DNA of 64,000 nucleotides, taken from Stieleria neptunia (GTDB taxonomy: Bacteria > Planctomycetota > Planctomycetia > Pirellulales > Pirellulaceae). Under the pieces are notes generated by a model. It worked only from the letters and a program-made list of their open reading frames with translations, ran no database searches and was not told the origin of the DNA. A program made the translations under genes and the position numbers. Shown piece after piece: positions 1 to 13,800 of this stretch (its first letter is position 1; each line of letters starts with the position of its first letter). The stretch covers positions 3,844,001 through 3,908,000 of the forward strand of contig NZ_CP037423.1 of the NCBI RefSeq assembly GCF_007754155.1. Direction: 5' to 3'.

Positions 1-1399
1 TGCGCAACACGATCCCGTCGGGCGGAAGACTGGCAATGCTCTCCCCAATTTCAATCACGATGTCGCGCAACTGACTGCGTTGCCGGATCCAAGAGGTGGG
101 CTGAGTCCCATGCGCAAGATCGCCCGGGTTGCTACGTCGCGTGTTGAGTGTGATCACCGGGGGATCGGCGGGGTCGCCGATGATCGTCCCGGTTGCCGAT
201 GACATCGCGCCGACCAGGTAGGGGCGGCCGGTCATTTCCAGTTCACGTGAGACGTCGCGGCTGAATTGGCTGACCGATAGCAGGGTGTGTGCGGCAAAGG
301 CGTAGCTATCGTTACCGTCCAGAGCGAGCCCATAAACATCGATAAAATCTTCGCCCGGATCTTGAGCGGGCTTGGGAGCATTCTCGATCGTGCCAGCGGT
401 CCCCGGCGTCCGAATTTCGATCAGGGAATCAAAACTCTCGCTGGGCCGATGTGCCGAAAGGATTAAATTCCCTGACGAAAGGTAATCGAGATCGCCGCTG
501 GACTGGTAATCGCTTGGCAGCAGCCGCGCCGCTAGGGCAGTGTCGATCTCGAAGACCGTGGTCACGCTTTGAAGGACCAGAAGATCGTCGGATGTCTCAA
601 GATCTAACAATTTCAGATCCAGTGAGCGTGCGCCGACGGCAAACAGGTCACCCGATTCACTGCCGAAGTCACCGTCGCGACTGTCAATCAGGGCATTGGC
701 GCTGGGGATGCCGTGGAGATTGATGAAGGTCGCCGCGATCACGCCGGCGTCGACTTGGTCCGGGTGCACTTGGTACAGCCGATCGGCGGTGATCGCGATC
801 AGGTCGTCGTCATCGGTGAACGCGATGTCGGTAATCGTTTGGGTGGCGTCAATCGTGCCCAGGACGTGCACACAACCGGTTTCGATGTCCACGGTGGCCA
901 ACCGATTTTCATCATCGACGACGTAGTAATCGGTTTGCTGCCGGGTGACAAAGTGTGCCGCGGCACCGTAGACCGGTCCGAACTCGTCCGCCGAGACGAT
1001 CGTGACGACGACGTCTTCGTCGCGTTCGATCAGGCTGTCCCGGATCGGCTTGACCGACAATTCGACCGTCGACTCGCCCGGATAAAACGTCGCCGTCGCG
1101 GTGACCGGGCCACTTGCGGGAGGATCCTCGGGAAAGAAAATCGTATCGTTTTCGACTTCGCGCGCGGTGTAGTCGACGTCGTAGACGGCATCACCGGAGA
1201 GTTGAAACTTGACCGTCAGGATGTCATCGGTCTCATCCCGCGTCATCGAATACACGATCCGCTTGGCGGGATCTTCGGCGATCGCGACGGGAGTCTCCGC
1301 GGTGACCGAAATCGTCGCCACCAACAACCGACGATCCTCCAGCGATTCCACGCGAGGGCGTCGCGAACGAAACGATCCCACAGTTGACAGGTTTCTCAT
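1..1399 (-). CDS. LEPR-XLL secreted surface protein with Calx-beta-like domain, partial (runs off left edge)
   Basis: The minus strand is open from about 1399 to the window edge, so only the N-terminal ~466 residues are present. From ATG at 1399 it reads MRNLSTVGSFRSRRPRVESL, then EDRRLLVA: the planctomycete LEPR-XLL motif (ESLEDRRLL) that sits near the N-terminus of large exported proteins. Residues of about 30-120 resemble a Calx-beta domain (ISVTAETPVAIAED, then a DVDYTA strand and ERDEDVVVTIV near its end). The rest looks beta-propeller-like, with segments such as YYVVDDENRLATVDIETG and ITDIAFTDDDDLIAITADRL. An in-frame ATG at 1438 would add 13 residues; neither start has a clear ribosome site. 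It lies 480 bp downstream of, and in the same direction as, the giant LEPR-XLL gene, so the two form a surface-protein pair. Substrate or ligand is unknown. The motif and frame are seen; secretion is known for the family; the role is inferred. Confidence 0.75.
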   Translation of the reverse strand, partial: MRNLSTVGSFRSRRPRVESLEDRRLLVATISVTAETPVAIAEDPAKRIVYSMTRDETDDILTVKFQLSGDAVYDVDYTAREVENDTIFFPEDPPASGPVTATATFYPGESTVELSVKPIRDSLIERDEDVVVTIVSADEFGPVYGAAAHFVTRQQTDYYVVDDENRLATVDIETGCVHVLGTIDATQTITDIAFTDDDDLIAITADRLYQVHPDQVDAGVIAATFINLHGIPSANALIDSRDGDFGSESGDLFAVGARSLDLKLLDLETSDDLLVLQSVTTVFEIDTALAARLLPSDYQSSGDLDYLSSGNLILSAHRPSESFDSLIEIRTPGTAGTIENAPKPAQDPGEDFIDVYGLALDGNDSYAFAAHTLLSVSQFSRDVSRELEMTGRPYLVGAMSSATGTIIGDPADPPVITLNTRRSNPGDLAHGTQPTSWIRQRSQLRDIVIEIGESIASLPPDGIVLR

Positions 1400-1703
1400 G
1401 GGGTGTTGGTGTTTGCCGATCAGGCGACGGGGCCACATGGAGGTTTCGACGGGAGGTGGGGAGGGTTCGGATGCAGCCAAGCGACCACTGCGGAAGAGGC
1501 GTAGAACGCACCAAAAAACCGCCCACAGCGTCGTTCTCAGGCATTCCAAGCCGCTCAGAGCGGACTGGTTTGACGCTTGATTGTGCTTGGTGGTGCCCCT
1601 CAATCCAGCCGGAAAAGGGTGTTTTTTTCGGCTCACCCCCTGAATCGACGGGGGCAGCCCCGTTTTCGACGGCTCGATTGAGTCGGGATCGGCTGAGTCA
1701 ATG

Positions 1704-1755
1704 GTGAGCCGCTGGCCGTAAGGCCTCGGGCAGCGTCGCAGTGCCCGGTCGCTTA
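1704..1755. repeat. Dispersed GTGAGCCGC-type repeat, partial copy
   Basis: A 50-bp GC-rich stretch starting GTGAGCCGCTGGCCGTAAGG and ending in GTGCCCGGTCGCTTAGC. It shares its GTGAGCCGC start and its CCGTAAGGCC/GGGCA/CACTGC core elements with the fuller palindrome at 36035-36101. It is part of the 1400-1882 gap, which holds no convincing gene. Confidence 0.5.
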
Positions 1756-1867
1756 GCACCGTCGGAAGAATAAGTGGGATAGGCTTCCAGCCTGTCATGG
1801 CGAAAACAACAGGCTGGAAGCCTATCCCACAATCAATCCCCGCCACTTATTCTTCCGACGGTCCTAA
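1752..1867. repeat. Nested palindromic repeat (GTGGGATAGGCTTCCAGCCT family)
   Basis: Two nested inverted repeats. The inner arms are 1774-1797 and 1808-1830, the GTGGGATAGGCTTCCAGCCT core and its reverse complement around a ~10-nt loop. The outer arms are about 1752-1776 and 1843-1867 (CTTAG.ACCGTCGGAAGAATAAGTG). The whole would fold into one long hairpin just beyond the stop codon of the giant gene at 1883. It could act as a 3' stabiliser or attenuator, but there is no terminator T-tract, and the same core recurs at six other intergenic sites in this window. Confidence 0.85.
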
Positions 1868-1882
1868 GTGGCATTGGGAACG

Positions 1883-4800
1883 CTACTCCGACAACCGCTT
1901 TAAGAATCGTCTCCCGAACTGTCCGTAGTCTCGGCCGTCGACGTCTCCGTCGCCGTCGAAGTCGAGGGCGGGGTTGAATCCGGGGATGCCGGCTGCTTTC
2001 AAGAACGAAAGTCCGAAGCGTCCGTAATCCTGGCCGTCGACGTCACGGTCGCCGTCGGTATCGCCGAACAGTCGGAAGAAACGGTCGACGTAATCGGCTC
2101 GCATCTGTGTTCCTCCGGTAGTCACGTGCTGGTGATTCACCCGCAACCGATAATTGCCATCGGCAAGTGATCCGCTGATCTCCGAGTTCCCCGCAAACGT
2201 CAAAGTCGCCACTGTTTTTCCGTTGACGATCTCGGTGGTGAACGCCGGTGTGAACAGCCCGCCTCCGATCCTTCCGATTTCAAAGGTCGCGGGGTCAAGC
2301 ACGACGTCCGAATCAAAATTCACCGTGATCGTACGCACCACACTGCGTTGCGCCGTGCCGCCGTCAATCTTGATCGCTTCGGTTTCTGGAACGTTGCCTA
2401 GATTGATCGTGATCGTTGCAGAGTCCTTGGCGCCATGGCCGTCGACGACTTCAACCAACAAGCTGTAGGTCTTGGTCGATTCGTAATCAAGCGCCGCACC
2501 ATTGAAGACCGTGATCACACCGTCATGATCGATCGCAAATTTGCCCAGTCCCGTGCCGCCGACGATGGAAAACGTTTGGCTGTCGACGTTGGGTGCCAAC
2601 CGGTCGGGATCGGTATTGATTACCTGGCCGACAACCGTGCCATTGTCCGCCATCTCCAACACGCCCACTACACCGTTGACAATCGAAGGGGCCGCGTTTG
2701 TGGATGACAACCGAATCATGCGGGTCAATGAGCTGGGAATCAAACCCTCGTCAACAAGCGTCACCGAGATCGTTCGATCGAGCGGCGTGAGACTTGATGC
2801 GACATTGGTATACGTGTGCGAAATCGAGAAGTCTCGATTTCCCACCGCAAGCACGACTTGCTCGACGGCGCTGCCGTCCCCCCAGTCGATCGACAAGGAG
2901 TGGGTATCGGCGACACCGGCGTCCAGCAACTGGCCGGTCAGCATGAAGGCCTGGTCTTCGTGGACGTCGGTCGGCACGGTCAAGTTCGAAAGAGTCGGCG
3001 AAACATTGTTCACTGCAATCCCATGCGGATTGCTTGCTTGGCTTGAACGACCGAGATTGTTCACCAACGTCGCCGACACGGTGAATCGTCCCGAGGGTGC
3101 CGAAACACTGTCTTGGGCATACACGTGGTCGAATTGGAAAGAGGTTTGGCCGGCGGTCATGTCGTACGTCACAACTGGCGTTCCATCGCCCCAGTCGACT
3201 TGCACCGAGTGTGACGTCGCGGAACTGTAGTCGGTGATTTCCCCCGAGAGTCGAGCGGCACTGCCTTCGTTGACGGTCGGCGACAACGAAAGCGAAGCAA
3301 ACTCCGGCAGGAAAAAGACATCGAATTGGCGGACGTACGTGCCCCCCGCCGTGCCGTTATTGTCCCCGTCCATCAGCAACCCCGCCGTGTCGCGGACGCC
3401 GCCGGTTAGATCACTTTGAATGGCGAATTGATAGTTGCCTTCGGGTAGATGCCCCTGCACCACGAATTGCTCGCCACCTTCGGGAGGCGGGCCTTGTGCT
3501 CCTTGGGAAAACAAGACGTGTAAGTCGACGAATGAGTCGCCGAGAGCGAACTTGGGAACCAGCTGGTAAACCAGGTCATCGCCGTCACCGAATGTTCCGT
3601 TGGGGCCCGCCTCGCGTAATTCATAGGCGGCAAACGAACCGGCGTCAAAGTAGTTGACCTCTTCGCTGAACAGGATGCGAATCGATTCGATCAGTGTGGA
3701 GATCGATTGCTGTTTCGAGATCCCATCGGGGAATGTCGTCGAGACGACGGGGGCAACCACGTCATCACTTGATCCACGAAATTCCAACGCGCCGAGATCC
3801 ACTTGCCCCGGCAAAAGCTCGAAATCGATCGATTGATTGGCGGCAAACGATTGCGTCCCATGAGTTGCCGCGGTGTACGCCCGATCCAACTCTTGGTTGG
3901 CGTATCCGGCGACCGGTGATGTCGTCACATCACTTCCATAATGAAATGAAAACTCGCCGTTCGCATACAGCGTCACGGAAAAATCAATGTCAGTGCCGTC
4001 TGTGACGTGCGTCGCATCCCAGCGAATCGTCACTTGATCGGGAATCGATTCATCGATGAAGAGATCGTCGTCGGCACCATCGGTTCGAAGGTTGTCCCAG
4101 AACGCCGTGATTTGTGATGCATCGGCAAATCGCTCCAGGGCGGTTTCGTCCCAATAAATACCGCCGTTTCCATCGAATTGAATCAACCCGCCGCTCGAAA
4201 TCGTCACCGTGCTAGAGGACTTTTCGAAATAGGGGAAGACAAAGGGCAGCGTGTATTGCCAGGCGTAGTCGGAAAAGCTGCCATTCCAACCCATTGCGGT
4301 GCCCGATACCACAAAGGGGGCTGTGATGGGAGCAAGTTCAACGTATTCGGGCGAACCCGAGTCGGGTGTGGCCAGATCATTTCGACGCGCCGAACCGACG
4401 GCATCCGTCAACAACGCTTGCCAGCTATATCCGCTGTCGATTGCCGGCGAATTCTTGGCGAGAGCCCAGTTGTCGTCGCGCGAATAGTCGACTCCGTTGA
4501 CATATCCAAGCAGATTGTCAATCCCGTCGACGTCCAAGAACAACGGATCCGCCGCTCGGGAATGCACCGCATCGCCCGTCGCATTTCGCCAAGCCGCCAA
4601 GTCCACGTGCGTAGTACCGGCGAAGATTCCGAACGAAACCGATGATCCGGCTCCCAGTTGCACAAGGTTGTAGTCGGTGCGGAATCCTGTTATCGCATCG
4701 CCGGCGGCGTTGATCGCGGCGCCGTTTTCGACCCAAACAATATTGTTGAAAAGCCGCACTTCACTGGAAGCTTCAATCGTGACCGCATCGCCGACCGGTT

Positions 4801-7800
4801 GGTAAAGCGTGTTGCCGACGATCCGTGCGTCCGAGTAGCCGTCGCGCAAGTAGATCGCCGAGTTGGTGTTCGCATAAACCAGGTTGTTGGCGATGTTGGC
4901 GTTGTTTTGTCCCTCGATCCGAATCCCTTCACTGTTGGAATAGATTCGGTTGCCGCTGATTGATGCGTCGTAGGCGTAATAGCCCAGGATGCCGATCCGA
5001 TTGTCGTAGACTCGATTGGATTCGACTGCGGCGGAGTCGTGAGTTTGGATGCCGACGTCGTTGCCGTGCACGCGATTGCCGCCGGCCAACGCCGCCGAAT
5101 CGACGTAAATGCCGATCCCGCTGGTTTGCCCATAAACTTCGTTATCCGTTGCCGCGGTGTCGCCGCCGTACACGTAGATGCCCCACTGGGCGTTGGAATG
5201 GATTACGTTGTCGGTGATCGTCCGAATCGGATTGCTTCCGACGTAGCCCGCCTGGATGCCGTACCGGTTGGCGTAGACGGCGTTGCCCGAGACGGTGACA
5301 AGATTCCCTTCGACCTGGACGCCATGGTCGACGTTGTCATGGATCGCGTTGCCGTCGATCAAGGTGTCCGTGTTGCCACTCTGGATCCTGATGCCATGGC
5401 GTTCGTTGCCGAAGATGTCGTTGTCGGAAATGACCGTGTGGGTGTTGGCCGCGTCAACGCCCAGGTTGATTCCACTGGATGCACCGGTGATCGACAGATT
5501 CGAAATCGTGACCGAATCGGTGCCGACCAGATCGAACACATAGCTTCCGTCGACGGTGTTGCCGCGGTTGAGGATCGCGGGATTGTCGACGTCGGTCGGG
5601 CCGACGATGCGAACTCCGGAATCTCCGGTGCCGATCACGATGTTGGTGAACAGGTCATAGGTCCCGGTATCGACGTAGATCGTGTCGCCGGGTTCCAAGT
5701 CATAGACCCGCAAGAGCGCGGCGATCGAAGCCATCGGCGCGTCGGGGGATCGACCGCTGGCGGCATTGTCACCCGCAACGGTGGTGTAGTGGTTGTCGGT
5801 CAGGTCGGCGTCGCCGGGGATGTTGACGTAGAACTGATTGCCGGCCGGCGTGATCATGAAACTGCCTGCCGAACGTCCGCTGACGCTGCCACTGCGGACA
5901 CGCGTCATTGCCGTCGAGTCGCTGGTGATAAAGCTTGTTGGAATCGTCCAGTCGTAGCGACCGCGACCGAGCGAATCGATCGGCACTCCATTGACGATCT
6001 CCGTCCACGTCGCGCCGTTGTCTTTGGAGATGTCGATCGCGGCGGTCGGGTTGGCGGTTCCATCTGCGTTGGGCTGCAAGACTTCGATCCCAGCCAAGCC
6101 TTCGGCATACCAACCGTTCAAACTAATCATTTGGATCGACAGCCCTTCATCGCCGACCACCGTGACCGAAAACTCTTTCACAAGGCCGATCGCCGCGCCG
6201 CCCGCTTGGGCCGCCAAGTCCACACCCGCCTCGGCGACTTGTCCCTGAAGAAAGAGGTCAAAGTTCGAGTCCGGTGTCGAAACGAAGTGCAATCGCAACG
6301 TGTAGCTGCCGCCGGGAAGCGGGATCGCATAGCTCAGCGGTTCGGCTGAACTGGGGCTTTGTGAATAGCTTTGATAGACCTCGCTGGGAGCAGGATGGGT
6401 GACGAGGGTCAGATCGACCGGCTGATCGATGGTCGTCTGATTGCCGCCCACCTGGTATCCGTTTTCGCTCCAACCGTCCAACGCGGTTCCACCGGCGTTG
6501 ATCAACAGGGCGGCCCGGTTGGCGGTCAGGCCGCCGGTCCGAAAACGAATCGTTTCTGTGTCGCCGGCGGTCCATTTCTCCAGTCCGACCGGCGACAACA
6601 CTTGAACGGTTTGGGCGTTGCTGGTGGTCGCCTCGGCGGTGTTGCCGTAGGCGCCCAGGTTGATCCGATCGCCGCTGGGCAGTGGTTCTCGGAAGGAGGG
6701 CGAGACTGGATTGCCACGATCGATCGCCGGCGAATTGCTGCGCAGATGAAAATCATCATCATTGCCGCGATCCCCGACGATTTCATCCAACCGCATCGCA
6801 TCGGCGTAGGGGAACTGGTTTCCGCCGACACCCGACAGCAGTGTGATTTGCATCGAGTTGCTGGTGGCGACAAAACTGCCGAACGATTCCCACGCTTGAC
6901 CGTCGGCGACAAAGTCATCGGGAACATGGTTGTACTGATTCGTGTTGATCACGCCGATCACACGACCGGCATCGCTGATTCGATATTGCGCTTCGGCGTA
7001 GTCGTTTTGCAGCCAAGTTGCCGCCACACGATAGGTCGCACCTGGGGTCAGGTTGGCGAAAGTCCAGGTCGCCGTGCCGTTGTCTGCGAGATCGCCTTGG
7101 CGGTAATCATCGGCGAATCCGCCTGGATTCCCGCCGGCGGTGGTCGACGTCGTCCAGGTCCCAGTGGTGCTGAATCCGGCGTCACCGTCGTCGACGATTC
7201 TTGTGGAGAGCACCTCGCGTCTGAACCCGAGCAGGTCATCGGTACCGTCGATGTCCAGCAACATCGGGTCGCCGACGAGTCCGTTGGGGTCGAAGCCGAG
7301 TTCAAATTTCCATGCGACCAAATCATCCAATTCCCGTCCGTCCCAACGTCCTACGATTCCAGCAGCGGGTGTGTGGAAGAGGTTGAAATCGCTGCCAAAA
7401 CCAACCTGTGCGTCGCCGGCAACCGTGATCGCGACACCGTCTTCGACCCACAGGATGTTGTTGGAAAGTTGGACATTGCTAGAGTACTCGATCGTCACCG
7501 CATCGCCGACCGCTTGGTAGAGTGTGTTGCCGATGATCCCTGCGTTCAAGTAGCCGTCGCGCAAGTAGATCGCTGAGTTCGTGTTCGCATAGACCAAGTT
7601 GTTGGCGATGGTGACGTTGTTTTGTCCCTCGATCCGAATCCCTTCGCTGTTGGAATAAATTCGGTTGCCCGTGAGGTTAGCATCGTAGGCGTAGTCGCCT
7701 CGAATACCGACGCGGTTGTCGTAGACCTGGTTCGAATCGACCGTGGTATAAGCGTGCGTCTGAATCCCGACGTCGTTTCCGTGCACGAGGTTACCGCTGG

Positions 7801-10800
7801 CCGATGCATTCGCGTCGACGTAGATCCCGACGCCCGCGGTGTGACCGTAGACCTCGTTATCGATCGCCAGGGTGCCGGCATGGTAGAGGTAGATGCCGCG
7901 GTAGGTATTGGAGTGAACCAGGTTGCCGGTGATCGTCCGCAGCGGTTCGTTTCCGACGTAGCCCGCCTGGATGCCGTACGCGTTGGCGTAGACGCTGTTG
8001 CCCGAGACGGTGGTTCGATCGCCGTCGATCCAGACCCCGTAAGTGACGTTGTCGTGGATCTTGTTGTTTTCGATCAAGGTGTTGGTATTGCCAGGCCGGA
8101 CGCTGATCCCGTCATTCTGGTTGCCGAACAGATCGTTGCCGGAGATCGTCGTGTCCGTGTTGCCGGCATCTGGTCCCAAGTTGATTCCGCTGTAGGCACC
8201 GGTGATCGACAGATTCGAAATCGTGACCGAATCGGTGCCGACCAAGTCGAAGACATAGCTTCCGTCGACGGTGTTGCCGCGGTTGAGGATCGCGGGATTG
8301 TCGACGTCGGTCGGGCCGACGATGCGAACTCCGGAGTCTTCCGCGTCAATCACGATGTTGGATTCGACCGTGTAGGTTCCCGAATCGACATAGATGACGT
8401 CACCGGGTTCGAGGTCATAGGCGAACAAGATCTCGCGTATCGATGACTTTGGCGCATCCGGTGACGTACCACTGGCCGAAGGATTTCCAGCTGCGGTGGT
8501 GTATTGGTTGTCGCTCAGGTCGGTATCGTCGGCGATGTTGACGTAGTAGGCATTGATCTGGCCCGTGATCTTGATGGGGCTGGGGGATGTACCGATCAAT
8601 CCGCTTGCGGCTTGGACTTGAACGTAATAACGACCGGGTACAATCGAACCATCGACGGTGTAGAAAAACTGTCCGTCATTGGTCGTGTCGTCGGCGAGAA
8701 GAATTGCGTCTCCGCCGCCTTCGGGAATCAGGCTGACATCAACCGTCCCGGCAACGTCATTCGTCCGCCAATGGACTTGGAACGATTGACCCGCGGGCCA
8801 TTCCGCCGCAGCGGCGGGTCGAGTAACGAGCATGAACAGCGCCGGACTTTTCGAGGCCGCTGTGGTGCCGCCGTACGCGCCCAGATTGATGTAACCGCCG
8901 TGTTCGTTCGGCTCGTCGCCCACCGAGACGGATTCGTCACCGCGGTCGATGCCGACGGATTGAACGGCGTCAACGGTCCAGGTGCCAACCGCGAAGACGG
9001 GTAAACCGGTTGACGGATCGAGTATTGGAGCGGAACTCTGGCCGTGCAGGCTTCCGTACAGACTCTGCAAATGAAAATCGTCATCGAATCCTCGCGAAAG
9101 CCCGTTTGATCCGATGATCCCATCCGGTCCAGACGGATCGACGAAGCTTGGGGCACCTACAAGGCTGGAAGTGTCGGAAACGCTTGCGAGTTGCCATGCG
9201 TTGAGCGTGGCCCGCGGCGAGCCGGCCCACACTCCCAAGTTTCCGTTACCGGTAACGGAGAACAGGTTGTAATCGGATCGATGAGTGAGCTGGCTGGATG
9301 CATCCAGTCGAAAGGCGGTGCCATCACCAACGACAAAAATGTTGTTTGAAATCGCCGGACCGCCACCGTGGGTGATCTCGAGTGCCGTGGCGTCGCCAAA
9401 CAGGACCACGGTGTTGTTTTTGATTTCCGTGGATGCCGCGGGATGGGTCAGCCCGATCGCGACATCGGTGATGTCGTAGATCAGGTTGTTGTAAATGTTG
9501 GAAACCGGATCGCTTGTCGTGATTCCGTCGTCGTTCGAATAGATGACATTCTCGCGGATCGATTCGTTGGAATAGCCGGTTACGCCGTGACGGTTGGCGA
9601 AAACACGATTGCCGATGACAGATCCCCAGGAATCGATCCCGACCAGGTTTCCATACGAAACGTTGTGCCGGATGATGCCGTCGGAATTGCTTCGGATGCC
9701 GGCTCCAGACGCGTTCCCGTAGGCGAGATTGCCGGCGATCAAAAACGTTCCACTGGCATAGAGACCGTCATTGCCGTTTTCGTAAAACTTGTTCCCCAAG
9801 CCGAGCGATAGGTCGTCGTCCCCGATCGTGGCCCCTGCGGCCAGACCGCTGAGCTGCATGCCGTAGGTTGCATTGCGATACGCCGAACTGGAGGTGACCG
9901 TGACATCGCCGGCTTGATTCAACCATAATCCGTTGCCTGCATTGTTGTGGAATTGTGACGCATCAACGTGATCGACGGCGCCGATGATTTGTACTCCGTC
10001 GCTACCATTTCCCCAAGCTTGGATCGACAACAGATCGACCACCGAGCCCTTGGAGAAAATTCCGTACCGGCCGTTTTCCGAGGCCGTGATTTCGGAAAGT
10101 TTCAGCGAGGACCCGTTACCCAGATAGATCCCGTCCAGTGCATTGCCGCTGACGTCGAGACGCTCGGCGGTTAGAGCTGTCGTCCCATCGGTCGCGTAGA
10201 GTCCATACTCCGCGCCGCTCAATTGCAGGTCGGAGATCGTGACGAAGTCGGCATCGACAAGTTTCACCAACGGCGCGATGGTGGTCGGACCGGCATGCCG
10301 AAGCGACGTCGTGCCCGATTGTGCGCCACGCAGGACGAACCCTTCATCGTCTCCCACGCCCGGAACATTAGAAAGAGTCACCGGATGGAAGATTCGATAG
10401 TCGCCGTTGTCTGAAAAAACACGGTCGCCGGCAGACAGCGTGTAGGTTCGCAGCACGGAGTCGATGGAGGGCTTGGGCGCCGACGCCAACCGACCGGTGT
10501 TGCGGTGACTGCCCGGGGCGGAGGTGTATTCGTCGTTGATCGTCGATGCATCATTGACGAAAAAGCTGGATGAGTTTTCCGGCACGCTGAACGATTCAAA
10601 ACTGCGATCGAAAACGACTCGGTCGTTGACCAGCGAAAGCTGCAGACGCAGACCATGTGTCCCGTAATCGATACCGCTGGAAATCGGCGTCCAGGAAAAC
10701 CTGCCGTCATTTGCGGTTGCCGAGGTGATGGTGGTGACAAACGCGGGGCCGTCGGCGGTATCTTGCCACAGCTCGATCCGAATCGGTTCATTGGCCGGCA

Positions 10801-13800
10801 CGTCATGCGTGTCCCAGCGAATGGTTTTCGGAACGTCGCGTTCCCAGTCGATGTACAGGTCAGGCGCTCGCAAGTACAGACGCGGGCCTGAGGCGGTATT
10901 CATGTCTGATGGCAAGCCCGCGATCGATCCCAAGTCCGGCGCGTCGTTGTCGTCGACGATCGCCAGATACGCGTCGTCGATGAATTCATGGGTTCCTGCC
11001 GAACCGGCTCCGTCAGAAACCACTCGGTATTCGATCGAACGCGTCCCGACGGGGACAGCGATTCTTTCACCGACCAAGTACCAGCGATCGGTTGATGCGG
11101 CAGTTTCGATCGGCACACTCTTTAAGACGGAGTTGGATGCCGAGCGGAAAGTGATCTCCAGCCGCAGTGTCGATGGTAAGTTGTCGCTGCCATCGACCCG
11201 AACACGGATCGATGCGATGGCGTCCAACAGTCCGGCGTCAATGTTTGCCAAGTCAACGCCCGCTGCAGCCAGGCCTTTCACCTGAGAAAGGGTGCCGGAG
11301 ACTGCCGTATTGATCCGCAACGACTGAAGGCCTTGGTAGAAGGCCGTTGAGGCGAATGAACTGACCAGCGTTGGTGAAGCCGTCCAGCCACCCAGACCGC
11401 CATCGAACACGGGGTTCGAGATCAGGTTGGACGCGGTCGTCAAATCGACTCGCGTTAACGGGTCGCCTCCGTCAGTCGCAGGTCCCGTTCTGCGCTGATT
11501 CGCCGCCGCATGGATCAGTCGATTCGCGGAAGTGGATTCCAAAGAGTAGATGGGCTCGACGCCGACGGGCGAGACGACAGTCGTCCCAAAAGAGTTCAAA
11601 TCAAACGCACGAAGGTCACTTTGCCAATCGAGAATGTCGTCAAAATTCGTCAACGAGTAACGAACCAAATGACCACCGCCGTCGGCGTGCAGCAGGTTGT
11701 GGTCGGAAAAGAAGCCGGATTCGCTGTCCGGCAACACCACCACGTTGGTTCCGCCGGTGGTCGACATGATGTTGCCGCGAAGTTCCGTTTCACTTGCATT
11801 GTTGTGGACATGAACGTTGATGCCCGAGGTCTCGGAGAACGTGTTGTTAAGAACCCGCGTGCTGATTGTTCCGTCGACATCAACAGAAATGTCGTTGTTC
11901 CTGAATTCATTGTGCGTGATCGTTTGCATCGTCGAGGATGCAACTCCGATCTGATTTTCAGCGATGACATTAAATTCAACACGGCCCGAAGCCGAAACGC
12001 CCGTCTGGTTCTTGTAGATTTGATTCGGATGCAGGGAATCGTCTCCGCCGACGCGTCCGACGCCGGAGACTCCGAGCCCGTTGTTGAAAATCTGTTGCCC
12101 CGCAACGATGGATCCGGGCACGTTGAGATGGACGCCGGTCGTGTTGCCAAAAATCTGGTTGCTTGCAAGGGATCCGGTAGCGCCGAAGCCGCCGACCGAA
12201 TCAGCCCAATCGACGACCACGCCGGTGAGATTGGATTCGATCCGATTGTTTCGTAACTCCGCCGGGGCGGCGTAGTGCAGCCCGATCGCTGAACCGTGCA
12301 GCCGATTGTTTTCGATGACGCCGTTCCAAGCGGCCTGCAAATCGAGGGTTCCTGAAATCGAGTTGTTGATCATCCTGCCCGAGGTCTCGCCGGAAACCAA
12401 GATTCCGTTTGCGGACACGGCATTGGCAACGATCGTGATCGCGGTCGCCGTACCGGTGAGACTTAGTCCGTGATTGAATTGGTTGTGAGCCAGAGTCACG
12501 TGGGACGTTGCTTCGGAAAGCGTCACGGCGGAGTCGAACGCGTTTCGAATAAAACTCACATTGCTGCCGCCAAGGACCGCAGTCGTTTGAACGTTAACCG
12601 AGGAATCGCGTAGCGTGAAGTCCGTCGCATTTTCGATGGTCAGCAATCCATGGATCGTGACGTTCTGCAGCGTCACTTTGTCGGCGCCGTTGAGATGGAC
12701 GATTCCGTTGATCGCCACGCCCGTTTCGCCCAGGATGTGCACGCCGGAATCCGCGGCGTCGACGGTGAAACCGACCGGTTGATCGGCGACGATCACAATC
12801 CGGTCAACGGGGTTGAGGTCGATCGATGACAAAATGTTTGCGACTGTGTTCGTCGCGTCGGCGAAGTAAGTATTCGCCGCTACTTCGCCTTGGGCGACCA
12901 TTCCGATCCAACCGGTCCCTGCTTGTTCGCTCGACCACGTTAGCCAAAGCTGGCCAGTGGAATCCACCGCCGTTTCGATGGCTCGAATCGTGTCCTGTTT
13001 GCGAACGACGCCGGCCCCGCTCGAGTCACCGCGGATGGATTCTTGGAACTGATTCCCAACCCATTTGCGAACGAACACTTTGCCGGGATCATTGGCGTCG
13101 GTTTGATCGATCCAACTGAGATAGAGTTGGCCGACATCGGACGATAACACCGGCTGACGGGCGGACCCGAACGACTGGCGACTCGGTCCCGACACACCGC
13201 GACCGATCGCGGAGCCGGTTCCCGCGAATTCCCAACCGGTTCCGTTCCAACGGCGGGCATAGACCTCGGAACCAAATTCATCGGCGGCAAGCGAATCCGT
13301 CCACGCCGCAAAGAGTTCGCCTTGATGGTAGGCGACGCTCACCTGAGATGCCGATTCAAACGCATTGCTGATGCCTGTCACGGCGGATGTTGACAGATTG
13401 GTCCAATTGACTCCGCCGAATTCTTTGACGTGAACGTTCAAGACCGCCCCGTCGGATTGAGTGAATCCGATCGCGAGTTTGGCGTCGTCGACATCCACCG
13501 AGTAATCGATCACATCGCGGGTCAAGCAAACTCCGAAGCCGTTGGACGACCCGTCCAAACCGATCCACTCGTCCGTGGTTGGGTCGAATCGAAACGCGGA
13601 CAGATCGCGTGTTCCCGTGGTTTGGTCGATCCAAAACAACACGATGCCCGAGGCTGCTGCCACCACTTTGGGGCTACTCGCCTTGCCGCTTTGGCTGACA
13701 TTGCTTGACTGTGAAGCCGCGCCAAATGAATCCCATTTTTGATCGATTGGATTCCAGATGACGGCATGAACATCGGATTGCGTCCCCGCCTGCTCCATCC

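Noticed and set aside
713..1387. Plus-strand 224-codon frame
   Set aside because: It is the shadow of the minus-strand LEPR-XLL gene, whose frame has the motif and domain signals.
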